DNA from: Hyphomicrobiales bacterium
Lineage (GTDB): Bacteria > Pseudomonadota > Alphaproteobacteria > Rhodospirillales > JACKKN01
Assembly (NCBI GenBank): GCA_024236415.1
Contig: JACKKN010000001.1
Span: 124,001-188,000, forward strand
Reading direction: 5' to 3'
Length of the DNA stretch: 64,000 nucleotides
The notes beneath the pieces were generated by a model. The model saw nothing but the letters and a program-made list of their open reading frames with translations. It had not been told where the DNA came from and made no database searches. The position numbers and the translations under genes were made by a program. This document shows, piece by piece, positions 7,866-19,284 of the stretch (positions are counted from its first letter, which is position 1; each line of letters begins with the position of its first letter).

Positions 7866-8645
7866 CTAATCTCGTAAGAATCCATTTTCACTAATGTAGA
7901 CCAAGCAATCCTCAGCCCTTCGGACGTACAACTCTGGATGTCGTTCGTGGTAGGCAGGAGTCGGTTCCGGTTCGATATCGTCTGACGAGGAATCTGCTGT
8001 TTCACCAAATGATATAGCGATATAGCCCCGATTACTCATCCTAATAGCTTCAACATCCTCCGGGTCTAAGCGACTTCGCATACCAATATAATAAGGAGTT
8101 AAAAGCCTGAATAGTTCCTTGAATGTGCTTGAGTTCGCAAGGTCGCGGCCATCAAAACTAATTCTCTCCAAATTTTTGCCAGAAGCAACGAACCGTGCTC
8201 TCAATGTTGTCATTGCATAATCATCGATTCCTTCCTTAAGAAGATACTTCGCCAATTCGTCAATCCGAATTTGGCGAAATGCCAATTTCGGAGAAAGGAC
8301 TGGATCCAGCGCGTTTTTTATTACCTGTTGAACAATTGCCGTTCCCGCTGCAAGGATTACAATGGTACCAGTCAATGGATTTACACGAATAAGAACGTCG
8401 TAATCAAACGGCCCTATCATTCCATGTTCGGCATTCAATATCCTATGGTAACGTGTTAGTGGTTCAGGAGACCTAAATCGATATTGCCTCCAAGGGCCTC
8501 TTCCTTCCTTTGCAGAAAATTCATCAATAACATCGAATTGACCGGCAGAATACAAAAATTCAAGCCACAACCTTTCGAGTTCGCCACTATCAATTCTGAA
8601 AGTAGACGTGCCCCATCTAAAAATATATCCGTGAAAAATCGTCAC
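7866..8645 (-). CDS. Unknown protein of the SIR2/zincin island
   Basis: 259 residues, GTG start overlapping the upstream stop by four bases, and only three bases from the SIR2-like gene downstream. I recognise no family. The N-terminal third is mixed alpha/beta (MTIFHGYIFRWGTSTFRI). A hydrophobic stretch, GTIVILAAGTAIVQQVI (about residues 93-109), could be a membrane or amphipathic segment. The C-terminus is acidic (SSSDDIEPEPTPAYHERHPE). The tight spacing says its product acts with both neighbours. Low-GC codon use matches the island. Confidence 0.7.
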   Translation of the reverse strand: MTIFHGYIFRWGTSTFRIDSGELERLWLEFLYSAGQFDVIDEFSAKEGRGPWRQYRFRSPEPLTRYHRILNAEHGMIGPFDYDVLIRVNPLTGTIVILAAGTAIVQQVIKNALDPVLSPKLAFRQIRIDELAKYLLKEGIDDYAMTTLRARFVASGKNLERISFDGRDLANSSTFKELFRLLTPYYIGMRSRLDPEDVEAIRMSNRGYIAISFGETADSSSDDIEPEPTPAYHERHPELYVRRAEDCLVYISENGFLRD

Positions 8646-10588
8646 GGTACATCTTCCACATTAAAAGTAAGTATGTGAAACAACCAAAGACTGTCCGCCT
8701 CGGTTCCTCTCTGATAGCCAGAATACTCCTTAAGCAAGCGAAGTGGATTCTCATATTTCTCTGATGCAAATGATCGCCGGGTAATTCCATAACTATCACC
8801 AGATCCCAAAGCAGAATCCTCATATATCATTTTGTGGGCTTCGCCGGAGTATAAGAATGTAATAACAAATCGGGCGCTTACATTTCCCGCAACGACTTTG
8901 GGCTTAAGGTTTGTTAACCAGTATGAATCATTTGCTACTTTCTGCTTTATGACGTCATAGTGAGGATTGTTATCTTTAACGAAATCATTCTCTATTTCGT
9001 GTAAGAACTGATCTTTTGCCACTTCAATGCAGTCATTAATGTGCAATGTATTAGAGGACAAGGCAACAATTGTGCGAACTATATAGTCATCAAGTTTGTC
9101 TTCTAGATGCGGTATTATTCCCCAAGATACCCAAAGTGATTTAACGTATTCCTCAGGATCTCTCTCATAGAAGTAGAGAAAGTCAAATGTGTGGACAAGA
9201 AATTCTTCGATGAAATCGGAAAATTGAATTATGAATTCGTACAAAATTTCGTACTCAGAAGTATCGCGGACATAATCATCAACGAAATCGGAATTTTGGC
9301 TTCTGGCATACGCCATAAGTGCATCCAGCAAACCGATTCGTGCAGCGTCAAGCATATCTGCTGGCCGATATTCCATATAAGCCTTTGATTTTCCTTTAGA
9401 GTCAAATAATTCCGTGTGATCATCCGGCAACAAAAGACCCATAATCGGTTCAATTAGTCGATGTGTAAGTTCATGCGTTATTGTTTGCAAAGACCACTGG
9501 TAAGTAGTTGCAAGATCAATCGATTCGAGCGGAAGGCTTAGGGAATACACATCATGTCTAAAGTTGTCCCTTCCACTAAAGAAGCAAATAGGATTAATTT
9601 TTTCATTTTTTATGGAAGGAGCAGAAGAAAGAAAATCGTTTTCCATTTGCTCTAATGTTAAATCTACAGGACGTTCAGAATATTTGTACGCGATGCCTTC
9701 TAAATCGACTAAGCGCTGAACAAAATCAAACTCAGATATTTTTTTGGAAATAATAGCGGCAACGTTTCGAGATGCACAATTTGCTATGCCGATCCCTAAA
9801 GCAGAATGCGGCCAATAGTGGCATTCTGAGGTTTCGATAGGTTGTGTACCCGACAAAGCTTGAGATGAAAAACGCGAAATTGATGAGTTAGCGTTTATGA
9901 CCCTGTAATATGCAGCATCCAGAAGGAAATTCTTTCTGTCTGGCGAGGCGATAACTATAGAGTCCAAGCTTTGTCGATATGATTCGACAATCTTAGTAAG
10001 ATCATCAACAACCCAGGGAATATATTGCTTACCTCTTGACGCTGCGGCAAGAATGTTTGTAAATAATTCCAAATGCTTGGCATTGATTTTTGGATCTTCC
10101 GATTCAATCGACGTTAAGTCAAAATCCTCAAATGCGGGGGTGTCAGTCTTTCTATAAATTTCCATTTCTTGACAAGTTTCATTCTCTATACGCCATACCT
10201 CGAAAGACTGCATACTCTCGGCTAGAAAATTCTGTAAAACCTCAGATTCACTCGCTGTAGCCACAGAAAGTATGATATTGAAAACACCTAACGTGCACAG
10301 TATGCGTAGCGAAGGCAGTTCCTGTTCGCCTCTTGGAAGGAGAGCAAGTTCAAGTTCGGCAGGATTCATCATAGCCACGAAGAAGATCGTGCCTGAAGAA
10401 TGGATGTCAGGTTGGTCTGCCCCTAGACTGGGGTCTTCCAGACGCCAAATCGGTGATACCCGAGAATTCGCTCTCCAATTCAACAATACGACGTCGAGGT
10501 CGTCGACCACAGAGATCGTCCGTTGATAGTCGGGATCACCATCTATATAGTTGAGGAATAGGAACTTTCTGGTTTTTGTTACTTGCAC
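8642..10588 (-). CDS. Large unknown protein with zincin-like HExxH motif
   Basis: 648 residues, the longest gene of the AT-rich operon. Residues 372-376 are HELTH in a helix QTITHELTHRLIEP, a canonical zinc-metallopeptidase HExxH. A glutamate-rich helix about 70 residues later (DFIEEFLVHTF) could supply a third ligand, as in gluzincins. The rest is not recognised: the N-terminal 150 residues are mixed alpha/beta, and the middle has SRFSSQALSGTQPIE and ECHYWPHSALGIGIANCASR. No signal peptide. The peptidase role is inferred from one motif. It is co-transcribed with the unknown and SIR2-like genes. Confidence 0.7.
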   Translation of the reverse strand: MQVTKTRKFLFLNYIDGDPDYQRTISVVDDLDVVLLNWRANSRVSPIWRLEDPSLGADQPDIHSSGTIFFVAMMNPAELELALLPRGEQELPSLRILCTLGVFNIILSVATASESEVLQNFLAESMQSFEVWRIENETCQEMEIYRKTDTPAFEDFDLTSIESEDPKINAKHLELFTNILAAASRGKQYIPWVVDDLTKIVESYRQSLDSIVIASPDRKNFLLDAAYYRVINANSSISRFSSQALSGTQPIETSECHYWPHSALGIGIANCASRNVAAIISKKISEFDFVQRLVDLEGIAYKYSERPVDLTLEQMENDFLSSAPSIKNEKINPICFFSGRDNFRHDVYSLSLPLESIDLATTYQWSLQTITHELTHRLIEPIMGLLLPDDHTELFDSKGKSKAYMEYRPADMLDAARIGLLDALMAYARSQNSDFVDDYVRDTSEYEILYEFIIQFSDFIEEFLVHTFDFLYFYERDPEEYVKSLWVSWGIIPHLEDKLDDYIVRTIVALSSNTLHINDCIEVAKDQFLHEIENDFVKDNNPHYDVIKQKVANDSYWLTNLKPKVVAGNVSARFVITFLYSGEAHKMIYEDSALGSGDSYGITRRSFASEKYENPLRLLKEYSGYQRGTEADSLWLFHILTFNVEDVP

Positions 10589-10639
10589 TAAACACAGCCT
10601 CTAAACTTAATGTTCAGAGAATGCTACAGCCTGCAATTC

Positions 10640-10888
10640 CTATTTTCCAGTCCTAAGCAAGCCTGTCCGCTGTTCAACCCTAAAGCGTGGTGTTCTTTTT
10701 GCCGTTTTCCCTTTAATGGCTTTACCCGCTTTCGAAGATTGGGCAGGCACAACCTTCTTGTCGGGGCCTTGGAGCAGTCTTGCTCCACGTTCGAGCGAGG
10801 TGAGCATATTGCGACCAGTAATCTTCCGTTTCCTGAACAGAAGTTCAGTGTCGCGCTGAGAAAGAGACATCTTTGTATCGTCTGTCAA
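10640..10888 (-). CDS. Small basic hypothetical protein, possible leader gene of the island
   Basis: 82 residues from ATG 10888; a second ATG at 10870 would give 76 (MSLSQRDTELLFRKRKITG...). Lysine/arginine-rich with a predicted helix and a basic tail. It lies 51 bases upstream of the zincin-like gene on the same strand, so it could be the first gene of that operon. No family recognised. Composition sits between island and host. It may be spurious. Confidence 0.35.
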   Translation of the reverse strand: MTDDTKMSLSQRDTELLFRKRKITGRNMLTSLERGARLLQGPDKKVVPAQSSKAGKAIKGKTAKRTPRFRVEQRTGLLRTGK

Positions 10889-11443
10889 CGGCTTGCAATG
10901 AGATGTGAGCGCATTCGCCCCGATCCCCCGTTCGGAGTCAAGCTCAAAGTTGCTTGAATAGTAGGCAATTTGGGCGACAAAATCAACATTTCATCGCTTG
11001 TCGCCAGAAATCTTGCGTTTGCGTTCTATTTTTTCCTATCTGTCTCCATGCAAAGAAAAAAATCGAATACAGGACACTTGAAAATGAGGGCTTGTCGACA
11101 TATATTCCTAACATGTTCTTTGCCAATGTGAATCACGAATCGGCCGTCGGGCGATCCCTGTTGCCTGGAGCCACCCCTCTAGAACCCATTCCGGCCCCTC
11201 CAAAGGGCGCGAATGACGGCAAATGACGACATTTTCTTGCCAAATCTGTGGGTTTTCCTCGATCTCAAAGGGTTATCCTGACGACATCGGGGTTAGAACC
11301 GGCCTGAAGCGCCTCAAAATCGGGTTAAAACGGGTCGAAACCGTACCTGGTGTCGTCATTTTCGTTTTTGCCCCTCAGGCGCCGGGCGGGGCCTGTGGCC
11401 CCTTGGCTCACGGCGCATAAGCGCCGGCGCGCGGTCGCGCTTG
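10889..11443. other. Intergenic stretch at island right edge
   Basis: About 550 bases with no convincing gene on either strand; the short open frames here show no recognisable protein. Composition moves from AT-rich to host-like GC around 11350-11400, marking the island edge. It contains the paired 11-base inverted repeats described separately. Confidence 0.5.
11221..11361. repeat. 141-bp element bounded by 11-bp inverted repeats
   Basis: AAATGACGACA at 11221-11231 and its exact reverse complement TGTCGTCATTT at 11351-11361 flank a 119-base spacer. The element sits at the right edge of the AT-rich island and holds no gene. It could be a small non-autonomous element, recombinase arm sites or a hairpin; the sequence alone does not decide. 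Confidence 0.4.
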
Positions 11444-11462
11444 CCGGGATCGGTGATCCCGG
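11444..11462 (-). terminator. Hairpin just after lepA stop
   Basis: CCGGGATC-GGT-GATCCCGG, an eight-base-pair perfect stem with a three-base loop, ending two bases from the lepA stop codon. There is no T tract on the lepA strand, so termination is plausible but not certain. Confidence 0.45.
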
Positions 11463-11463
11463 T

Positions 11464-13266
11464 TCACTGATCCCCCATCTTCAGCGCCGCGATGAAGGCG
11501 CTTTGGGGGATTTCGACCTTGCCGAACTGGCGCATGCGCTTCTTGCCGGCCTTCTGCTTCTCCAGCAGCTTTCTTTTGCGGGTCACGTCGCCGCCGTAGC
11601 ACTTGGCGGTCACGTCCTTGCGCATGGCGCTGATGGTCTCGCGGGCCACCACCTTGCCGCCGATGGCGGCCTGGATGGGGATCTTGAACATCTGCCGCGG
11701 GATCAGGTCCTTGAGCCGCTGGCACACGTCGCGGCCGCGGGTTTCCGAATGGCCGCGGTGGCAGACGAAGGCCAGCGCGTCCACCGGCTCCTGGTTGACC
11801 AGGATCGACACCTTGACCAGGTCGCTCTCGGCGTAGTCGGCCATCTCGTAGTCGAAGCTGGCGTAGCCGCGGGTGATGGACTTGAGGCGGTCGTAGAAGT
11901 CGAACACCACCTCGTTCAGGGGCAGGCGGTAGACGGCCATGGCCCGGCCGCCGGCGTAGGTCAGCTCCACCTGGGTGCCGCGGCGCTCGGTGCACAGGGA
12001 AAGCACGCTGCCCAGGTACTCGTCGGGCACCATGATGGTGGCCTTGATCCAGGGCTCCTCGATGGTCCTGACCTGGGTCGGCTCGGGCATGTCGGCGGGG
12101 TTGTGCAGCTCCTTGACCGTGCCGTCGGTCAGGGTCATGCGGTAGACCACGCTGGGCGCCGTGGTGATCAGGTCCAGGTCGAATTCCCGCTCCAGCCGCT
12201 CCTGCACGATCTCCAGGTGCAGCAGGCCCAGGAACCCGCAGCGGAAGCCGAAGCCGAGCGCCGCCGAGTTCTCGGGCTCGTACTGGAACGACGAGTCGTT
12301 GAGCCGCAGCTTGGCCAGGCTCTCGCGCAGGTCCTCGAAGTCCGCCGCGTCGGACGGGAACAGCGAGCAGAACACCACCGGCACGCTGGGCTTGAACCCG
12401 GGCAGGGGCGCCGCCGTGGGGCGCCGCTCCTCGGTGATGGTGTCGCCCACGTTGGTGTCGGCCACGGTCTTGATGGAGGCGGTGATGTAGCCCACCTCGC
12501 CGGGGCCCAGCTGGTCCACCTTGGTGATCTTGGGCGTGAACACCCCCACCTGGTCGATCTGGTGGATGCTGCCGGTGGACATCATGCGCACCTTCATGCC
12601 CTTGCGCAGCACCCCGTCGTAGACCCGCACCAGGATCATGACCCCCAGGTAGGAGTCGTACCAGCTGTCGACCAGCAGCGCGCTCAGGGGCTGGTCGGCG
12701 CGGCCCTTGGGGGCCGGCAGGCGGGTGACCAGGGCGTCGAGCACCGCGTCCACCCCGCGGCCGGTCTTGGCCGAGATCGGCAGCGCGTGGGAGGCGTCGA
12801 GCCCGATCACGTCCTCGATCTGCTGCTTGATCCGGTCGGGCTCGGCGGCCGGCAGGTCGATCTTGTTGAGGACGGTGATGATCTCGTGGTCGTTCTCGAT
12901 GGCGAGATAGACGTTGGCCAGGGTCTGCGCCTCCACCCCCTGGGTCGCGTCCACCACCAGCAGCGAGCCCTCGCAGGCGGAAAGCGAGCGGCTGACCTCG
13001 TAGGCGAAGTCCACGTGGCCCGGCGTGTCCATGAGGTTGAGCTGGTAGGTCTCGCCGTCCTTGGCCTGGTACATCAGGCGCACGGTCTGGGCCTTGATGG
13101 TGATGCCCCGCTCGCGCTCGATGTCCATGGAATCGAGCACCTGCTCCTTCATCTCCCGGTCGCTGAGCCCGCCGCAGATCTGGATCAGACGGTCGGCCAG
13201 GGTCGACTTGCCGTGGTCGATGTGGGCGATGATGGCGAAGTTGCGGATATGCGCGAGGTCTGTCAT
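11464..13266 (-). CDS. lepA: Elongation factor 4 (LepA) GTPase
   Basis: 600 residues from the ATG at 13266 (MTDLAHIRNFAIIAHIDHGK); a longer start at 13284 adds six residues not expected in LepA. GTPase motifs: AHIDHGKST (G1), DTPGH (G3), NKIDLP (G4), followed by EF-G-like domains and the LepA-specific C-terminal domain ending KRMRQFGKVEIPQSAFIAAL. LepA is a ribosome-binding translation factor that affects initiation and back-translocation. Highly conserved; full length. Confidence 0.97.
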   Translation of the reverse strand: MTDLAHIRNFAIIAHIDHGKSTLADRLIQICGGLSDREMKEQVLDSMDIERERGITIKAQTVRLMYQAKDGETYQLNLMDTPGHVDFAYEVSRSLSACEGSLLVVDATQGVEAQTLANVYLAIENDHEIITVLNKIDLPAAEPDRIKQQIEDVIGLDASHALPISAKTGRGVDAVLDALVTRLPAPKGRADQPLSALLVDSWYDSYLGVMILVRVYDGVLRKGMKVRMMSTGSIHQIDQVGVFTPKITKVDQLGPGEVGYITASIKTVADTNVGDTITEERRPTAAPLPGFKPSVPVVFCSLFPSDAADFEDLRESLAKLRLNDSSFQYEPENSAALGFGFRCGFLGLLHLEIVQERLEREFDLDLITTAPSVVYRMTLTDGTVKELHNPADMPEPTQVRTIEEPWIKATIMVPDEYLGSVLSLCTERRGTQVELTYAGGRAMAVYRLPLNEVVFDFYDRLKSITRGYASFDYEMADYAESDLVKVSILVNQEPVDALAFVCHRGHSETRGRDVCQRLKDLIPRQMFKIPIQAAIGGKVVARETISAMRKDVTAKCYGGDVTRKRKLLEKQKAGKKRMRQFGKVEIPQSAFIAALKMGDQ

Positions 13267-13335
13267 GGGCCGGGTGTTTATCACCGACTCAAGGCGGGAT
13301 CAAACGGGATCAGCGGCTGGGGCGCGGCGCGGGGC

Positions 13336-16212
13336 TCAGGAGGCGTCGCCGCCATCCGGATCGCCGCCGTCACCCTCGCCGGCCTGGAGGGATTGCAGGG
13401 CTTCGGCGATGGGGCCAAGCAGGGTTTCATCGGGTTCGGTATTCGATTCCTTACACCGTTCAAGGTAATTCCGGCCCATGGTCATCATCCACTGGGCATA
13501 GGCGAGGGGAATGGCGAGGAAGTAAGGAGACAGGGTTTCCACGGCCTCTCTCGCGGCCGCCAGCGCCTCCTCGCGCCGGCCCAGGGTGCTGAGGAAGTTG
13601 GCCAGGTTGTTCAGGGACGTGGCCAGGTCGGGACGGAAGGCGTCCGGGCGCGCCGCCGACAGCTCGCGGCGGATGGCCACCGCCTCCTCGGCGGCGGCCA
13701 GGGCCTCCTCGCGCCGGCCCAGGGCGCTCAGGAAGTTGGCCAGGTTGTTCAGGGACCCGGCCAGGTCGGGACGGAAGGCGTCCGGGCGCGCCGCCGCCAG
13801 ATCGCGGTAGAGGGCCACCGCCTCCTCGGCGGCGGTCAGGGCCTCCTCGCTCCGGCCCAGGCCGCTCAGGAAGTTGGCCAGGTTGTTCAGGGACATGGCC
13901 AGGTCGGGACGGAAGGCGTCCGGCCGCGCCGACGCCAGATCGCGGTAGAGGGCCACCGCCTCCTCGGCGGCGGTCAGGGCCTCCTCGCGCCGGCCCAGGT
14001 CGCTGAGGAAGGTGGCCAGGTTGTTCAGGGATTTGGCCAGGTCGGGACGGAAGGCGTCCGGCCGCGCCGCCGACAGCTCGCGGCGGATGGCCACCGCCTC
14101 CTCGGCGGCGGTCAGGGCCTCCTCGCGCCGGCCCAGGTCGCTCAGGCGGTTGGCCAGGTTGTTCAGGGACATGGCCAGGTCGGGACGGAAGGCGTCCGAC
14201 CGCGCCGCCGCCAGCTCGCGGTAGAGGGCCACCGCCTCCTCGCCGGCGGTCAGGGCCTCCTCGCGTCGGCCCAGTTCGCTCAGGTGATTGGCCAGGTTGT
14301 TCAGGGACGCGGCCAGGTCGGGACGGAAGGCGTCCGGACGCGCCGCCGCCAGTTCGCGGCGGATGGCCACCGCCTCCTCGCCGGCGGTCAGGGCCTCCTC
14401 GTGCCGGCCCAGGGCGCTCAGGAAGTTGGCCAGGTTGTTCAGGGACGTGGCCAGGTCGGGACGGAAGGCGTCCGACCGCGCCGCCGCCAGCTCGCGGTAG
14501 AGGGCCACCGCCTCCCCGGCGGCGGTCAGGGCCTCCTCCCGCCGGCCCAGGTCGCCCAGGCGGTTGGCCAGGTTGGTCTTCGCGCGCGCGCTCTCGGCCT
14601 GCGCGGCTTCATCCTCCGAGTCACCCAGCGACCCCGCCGCCGCGTACTGGCCGGTCGCCACGGCGGCGACTTCGCGCAGGGACACCGTTTGCTGGAAATC
14701 ACGATCGACCCTGTCCATGATCCGCTCGGCAAGGACAGGGTCGGGTTCGGCGGTGAGGACCTTGGCCAGGATGGGGCCGAGCGGGTCGCCGGTCTCGACG
14801 GCGACGTCCAGGGCCGGCTCGGCCAGGGTGCCGAGGCGGCCGGCGAGGGCGCGTTCGAGCCATTGGGACTGCGCATCGTCGCGATGGGCGAGGCGGGTCA
14901 GCACGGTTAACGTGTTGCCGATCAGGTTTTCCGGTGCGTCATCCAGCACGCTGGGCAGCAGGCCGCCGTCGTGGCGGAGCTCGCGGGCAACCAGGTGCTC
15001 GCCGATGATGTCCGGCTGCAGGGGGTTGAGGAACCGGTCACCGGGGTAGAGTCCCTGAAGGATCGACTGGACGCGCCGCAGATCCTCGTTCCCGAAATCA
15101 GCCAGCAGCGGCGCGCGCCGCAACAGGTCGCGCGCTTCGCCGGCGTCGTCGGCGCCGCCCGCCAGGGTCACGGCGGCCATGGCCTGGGCCAGGGCCTGTG
15201 CGCTGAACTGGCCGTCGGCCTGGCGGGCCCGCATGTCGTCCTCGCGGGCGAGCACGAAATCGAGCAATTCGGTCTCGTGTTCCAGGGTTTCGCCGTGCAG
15301 GAAGGCCAGGGCCGCCATGTGCAGGTAGAGCGCCTGGGCGAAATGGGGGCGGCCGAGGTCCGGCCGCGCCGGCGGGGTCGCTGTGGGCGTCACTTTTTTT
15401 GCCAGGTCGGCGACGGCGTCATCGAAATAGGCGGCGCGGTCCGGTTCCGCTTCGGCGAAACCCGCGAGAACTTCGCTCTCGGTTTGTTCGCCGCCGAGCA
15501 TGTCGCCCGAGACCTTCGCGCGCAACAGCCCGTCCCACCAGTCGCCGGCGTTGCGCGCCAGCAAGACCAACCGCAGCTTGGCGGGGACTTTGACCCGGTC
15601 CTCGGCGCGCTTCAACAGGGCCTCGACCTCGGCCGAGCGCCGCTCCGCATAGTCGATCACGATCAGCAGGCGGCGATTGGCGAACAGGTCGTCGAGGGCG
15701 GCGTCGGACAGGTCGCCCCCCTCGCGCAGGAACCCGCAGCGCCAGCGGTCACCCTTTTCGCGAACCTCGGTGCAGGCCTGCATCCACAGGCGCGTCTTGC
15801 CGGTGCCGCCGGGGCCAGTGTTCAACCGCACCAGGATCGGCGCCGTCTGGTCGCACCAGCCGCGAATCTCGGCGCGCGTGGTTTCGCGGCCCTGGAACCT
15901 GGCGATGGCGTAGTCGGCGCGCAGGAGGGTCGACTCGGCGTAGCGGTCGTGCCAGGGGCGCGGAGTCCGCTCGTCGATCAGGCGGGCGAAGGCGTCGTCG
16001 TTTCCGGGATCGGACGGTACATGATCCACGGCCTTGCCGAGCAAACCGCCGACAACGTTGCCGAGAAACAGGCCCCCGACACCCCCAATTGCGCCGCCCA
16101 CGGCGGAACCGGTCAGGGATTCCACGATCCAATTGCTGACGACCGCACCAATACCGGCGCCGAAGGCACCGGTAGCGAGGGTCCAAATCATCCGCTTCCG
16201 CCGCTGGTTCAC
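13336..16212 (-). CDS. STAND-like P-loop NTPase with tandem TPR repeats and N-terminal membrane segment
   Basis: 958 residues, GTG start (an ATG seven codons later is an alternative). Order: a short basic N-terminus; a glycine-zipper hydrophobic segment (about 10-55, GGAIGGVGGLFLGNVVGGLL) that may sit in the membrane; a P-loop NTPase with Walker A GPGGTGKTRL (about 133-142) and a Walker B-like LLIVIDYAERR; a helical middle; then about residues 545-885 as seven nearly identical 46-residue TPR-like units plus partial ends; then an acidic glycine-rich tail (EGDGGDPDGGDAS). The architecture is that of signal-transduction NTPases with kinesin-light-chain-like TPRs. The ligand is unknown. It precedes lepA with a 69-base gap. 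Confidence 0.75.
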   Translation of the reverse strand: MNQRRKRMIWTLATGAFGAGIGAVVSNWIVESLTGSAVGGAIGGVGGLFLGNVVGGLLGKAVDHVPSDPGNDDAFARLIDERTPRPWHDRYAESTLLRADYAIARFQGRETTRAEIRGWCDQTAPILVRLNTGPGGTGKTRLWMQACTEVREKGDRWRCGFLREGGDLSDAALDDLFANRRLLIVIDYAERRSAEVEALLKRAEDRVKVPAKLRLVLLARNAGDWWDGLLRAKVSGDMLGGEQTESEVLAGFAEAEPDRAAYFDDAVADLAKKVTPTATPPARPDLGRPHFAQALYLHMAALAFLHGETLEHETELLDFVLAREDDMRARQADGQFSAQALAQAMAAVTLAGGADDAGEARDLLRRAPLLADFGNEDLRRVQSILQGLYPGDRFLNPLQPDIIGEHLVARELRHDGGLLPSVLDDAPENLIGNTLTVLTRLAHRDDAQSQWLERALAGRLGTLAEPALDVAVETGDPLGPILAKVLTAEPDPVLAERIMDRVDRDFQQTVSLREVAAVATGQYAAAGSLGDSEDEAAQAESARAKTNLANRLGDLGRREEALTAAGEAVALYRELAAARSDAFRPDLATSLNNLANFLSALGRHEEALTAGEEAVAIRRELAAARPDAFRPDLAASLNNLANHLSELGRREEALTAGEEAVALYRELAAARSDAFRPDLAMSLNNLANRLSDLGRREEALTAAEEAVAIRRELSAARPDAFRPDLAKSLNNLATFLSDLGRREEALTAAEEAVALYRDLASARPDAFRPDLAMSLNNLANFLSGLGRSEEALTAAEEAVALYRDLAAARPDAFRPDLAGSLNNLANFLSALGRREEALAAAEEAVAIRRELSAARPDAFRPDLATSLNNLANFLSTLGRREEALAAAREAVETLSPYFLAIPLAYAQWMMTMGRNYLERCKESNTEPDETLLGPIAEALQSLQAGEGDGGDPDGGDAS
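13560..14580. repeat. 138-bp tandem repeats encoding TPR units
   Basis: The landmark GCCAGGTTGTTCAGGGA starts at 13601 and recurs every 138 bases (13739, 13877, 14015, 14153, 14291, 14429), with a diverged copy at 14567. Each unit encodes 46 residues containing LNNLANxLSxLGR and EEALTAxEEAV and ending DAFRPDLA. The strong nucleotide identity implies recent expansion or gene conversion, and copy number may vary between strains or be mis-assembled. Confidence 0.9.
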
Positions 16213-16294
16213 GTTCCGCCCCCGACCAGGAACGGCCCCAGCTTAGAGCAACGGCGGCCTGGGCGCTACTTCTGCGTGTCGGTATGGGCGGATG

Positions 16295-16516
16295 CTACTC
16301 GGTCCACTCGTAGACTTCGAGGGCGAAGGCGTCGCACTTGGAGCAGCCGCCGCAGTCGCCGGCGGGGTTCTCGAGCTTGCGCACGCGGCCCTTGCGGATG
16401 AAGTGGGACAGCATGCCGCGTATGGCGTCGGGGTCGGCGTCGAAGCGGTTGGCCAGGTCGCCGATGCCGGCGCGGCCGTGCTCGGACAGGTAGGCGCGGA
16501 GCTCGGACAGGATCAT
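16295..16516 (-). CDS. feoC: FeoC-like winged-helix protein
   Basis: 73 residues. A small winged helix (ILSELRAYLSEHGRAGIGDL, then DPDAIRGMLSHFIRKGRV) followed by a cysteine-rich loop CGGCSKC, which matches FeoC with its potential FeS site. It lies 24 bases downstream of feoB in the same direction, as the third gene of feoABC. FeoC modulates FeoB stability or activity in enterobacteria; that role is transferred by family. Confidence 0.85.
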   Translation of the reverse strand: MILSELRAYLSEHGRAGIGDLANRFDADPDAIRGMLSHFIRKGRVRKLENPAGDCGGCSKCDAFALEVYEWTE

Positions 16517-16540
16517 GGCCCTTCCCCTCTCTCCCCGCCC

Positions 16541-18904
<2,364 letters not shown>

Positions 18905-18916
18905 GGCCGGCGCTCC

Positions 18917-19234
18917 CTAGGCCCGGTCCGGCCCGTCGGCGGCCAGGAAGACCATGATCTTCTGCGCCGTGCCGGCCCCCAGGGCGACCCGGGTGCTGTC
19001 GCGGGAAACGACCACGCCGCCGCCGGCCTGGCGCTGCAGGACCTCGATCTCCGAGCCCACGGGCAGGCCCAGGTTGCTGAGCTTGCGGCCCAGGCCCTTA
19101 CCGGTCTTGAAGGCGGCGATGCGCAGGCGTTCGCCGCCCTGGGCCAGGGCCAGGGGGAAGGCGCGCGGCGCGTCGGCGGGAACGTCTTCCGGGGCCGGCA
19201 CGGCGTCGCGGGAGTCGGAGCGGAGCATGTTCAT
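18917..19234 (-). CDS. feoA: FeoA, SH3-like partner of FeoB
   Basis: 105 residues. An N-terminal extension of about 35 residues precedes the FeoA domain (RLRIAAFKTGKGLGRKLSNL, then GLPVGSEIEVLQ and GGVVVSRDSTRVALGAGTAQ). FeoA binds FeoB and supports Fe2+ uptake. First gene of feoABC. Its 330-base upstream region holds a Fur-like box (19285-19301) and an FNR-type box (19409-19422), so induction by low iron and low oxygen is likely. Confidence 0.93.
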   Translation of the reverse strand: MNMLRSDSRDAVPAPEDVPADAPRAFPLALAQGGERLRIAAFKTGKGLGRKLSNLGLPVGSEIEVLQRQAGGGVVVSRDSTRVALGAGTAQKIMVFLAADGPDRA

Positions 19235-19284
19235 GCAATCCTCGCCAGGTTCATGGAGCGCTTCTATATCACATCCAGGTTATA

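Noticed and set aside
10954..11226. A 90-codon plus-strand frame right of the defence island
   Set aside because: No RBS, no recognised pattern, and it spans the composition change; treated as non-coding.
11350..14910. A 1186-codon open frame on the plus strand opposite lepA and the TPR gene
   Set aside because: It is the opposite-strand shadow of two well-conserved genes in GC-rich DNA; its residues are low-complexity Gly/His/Gln/Arg and match no family.
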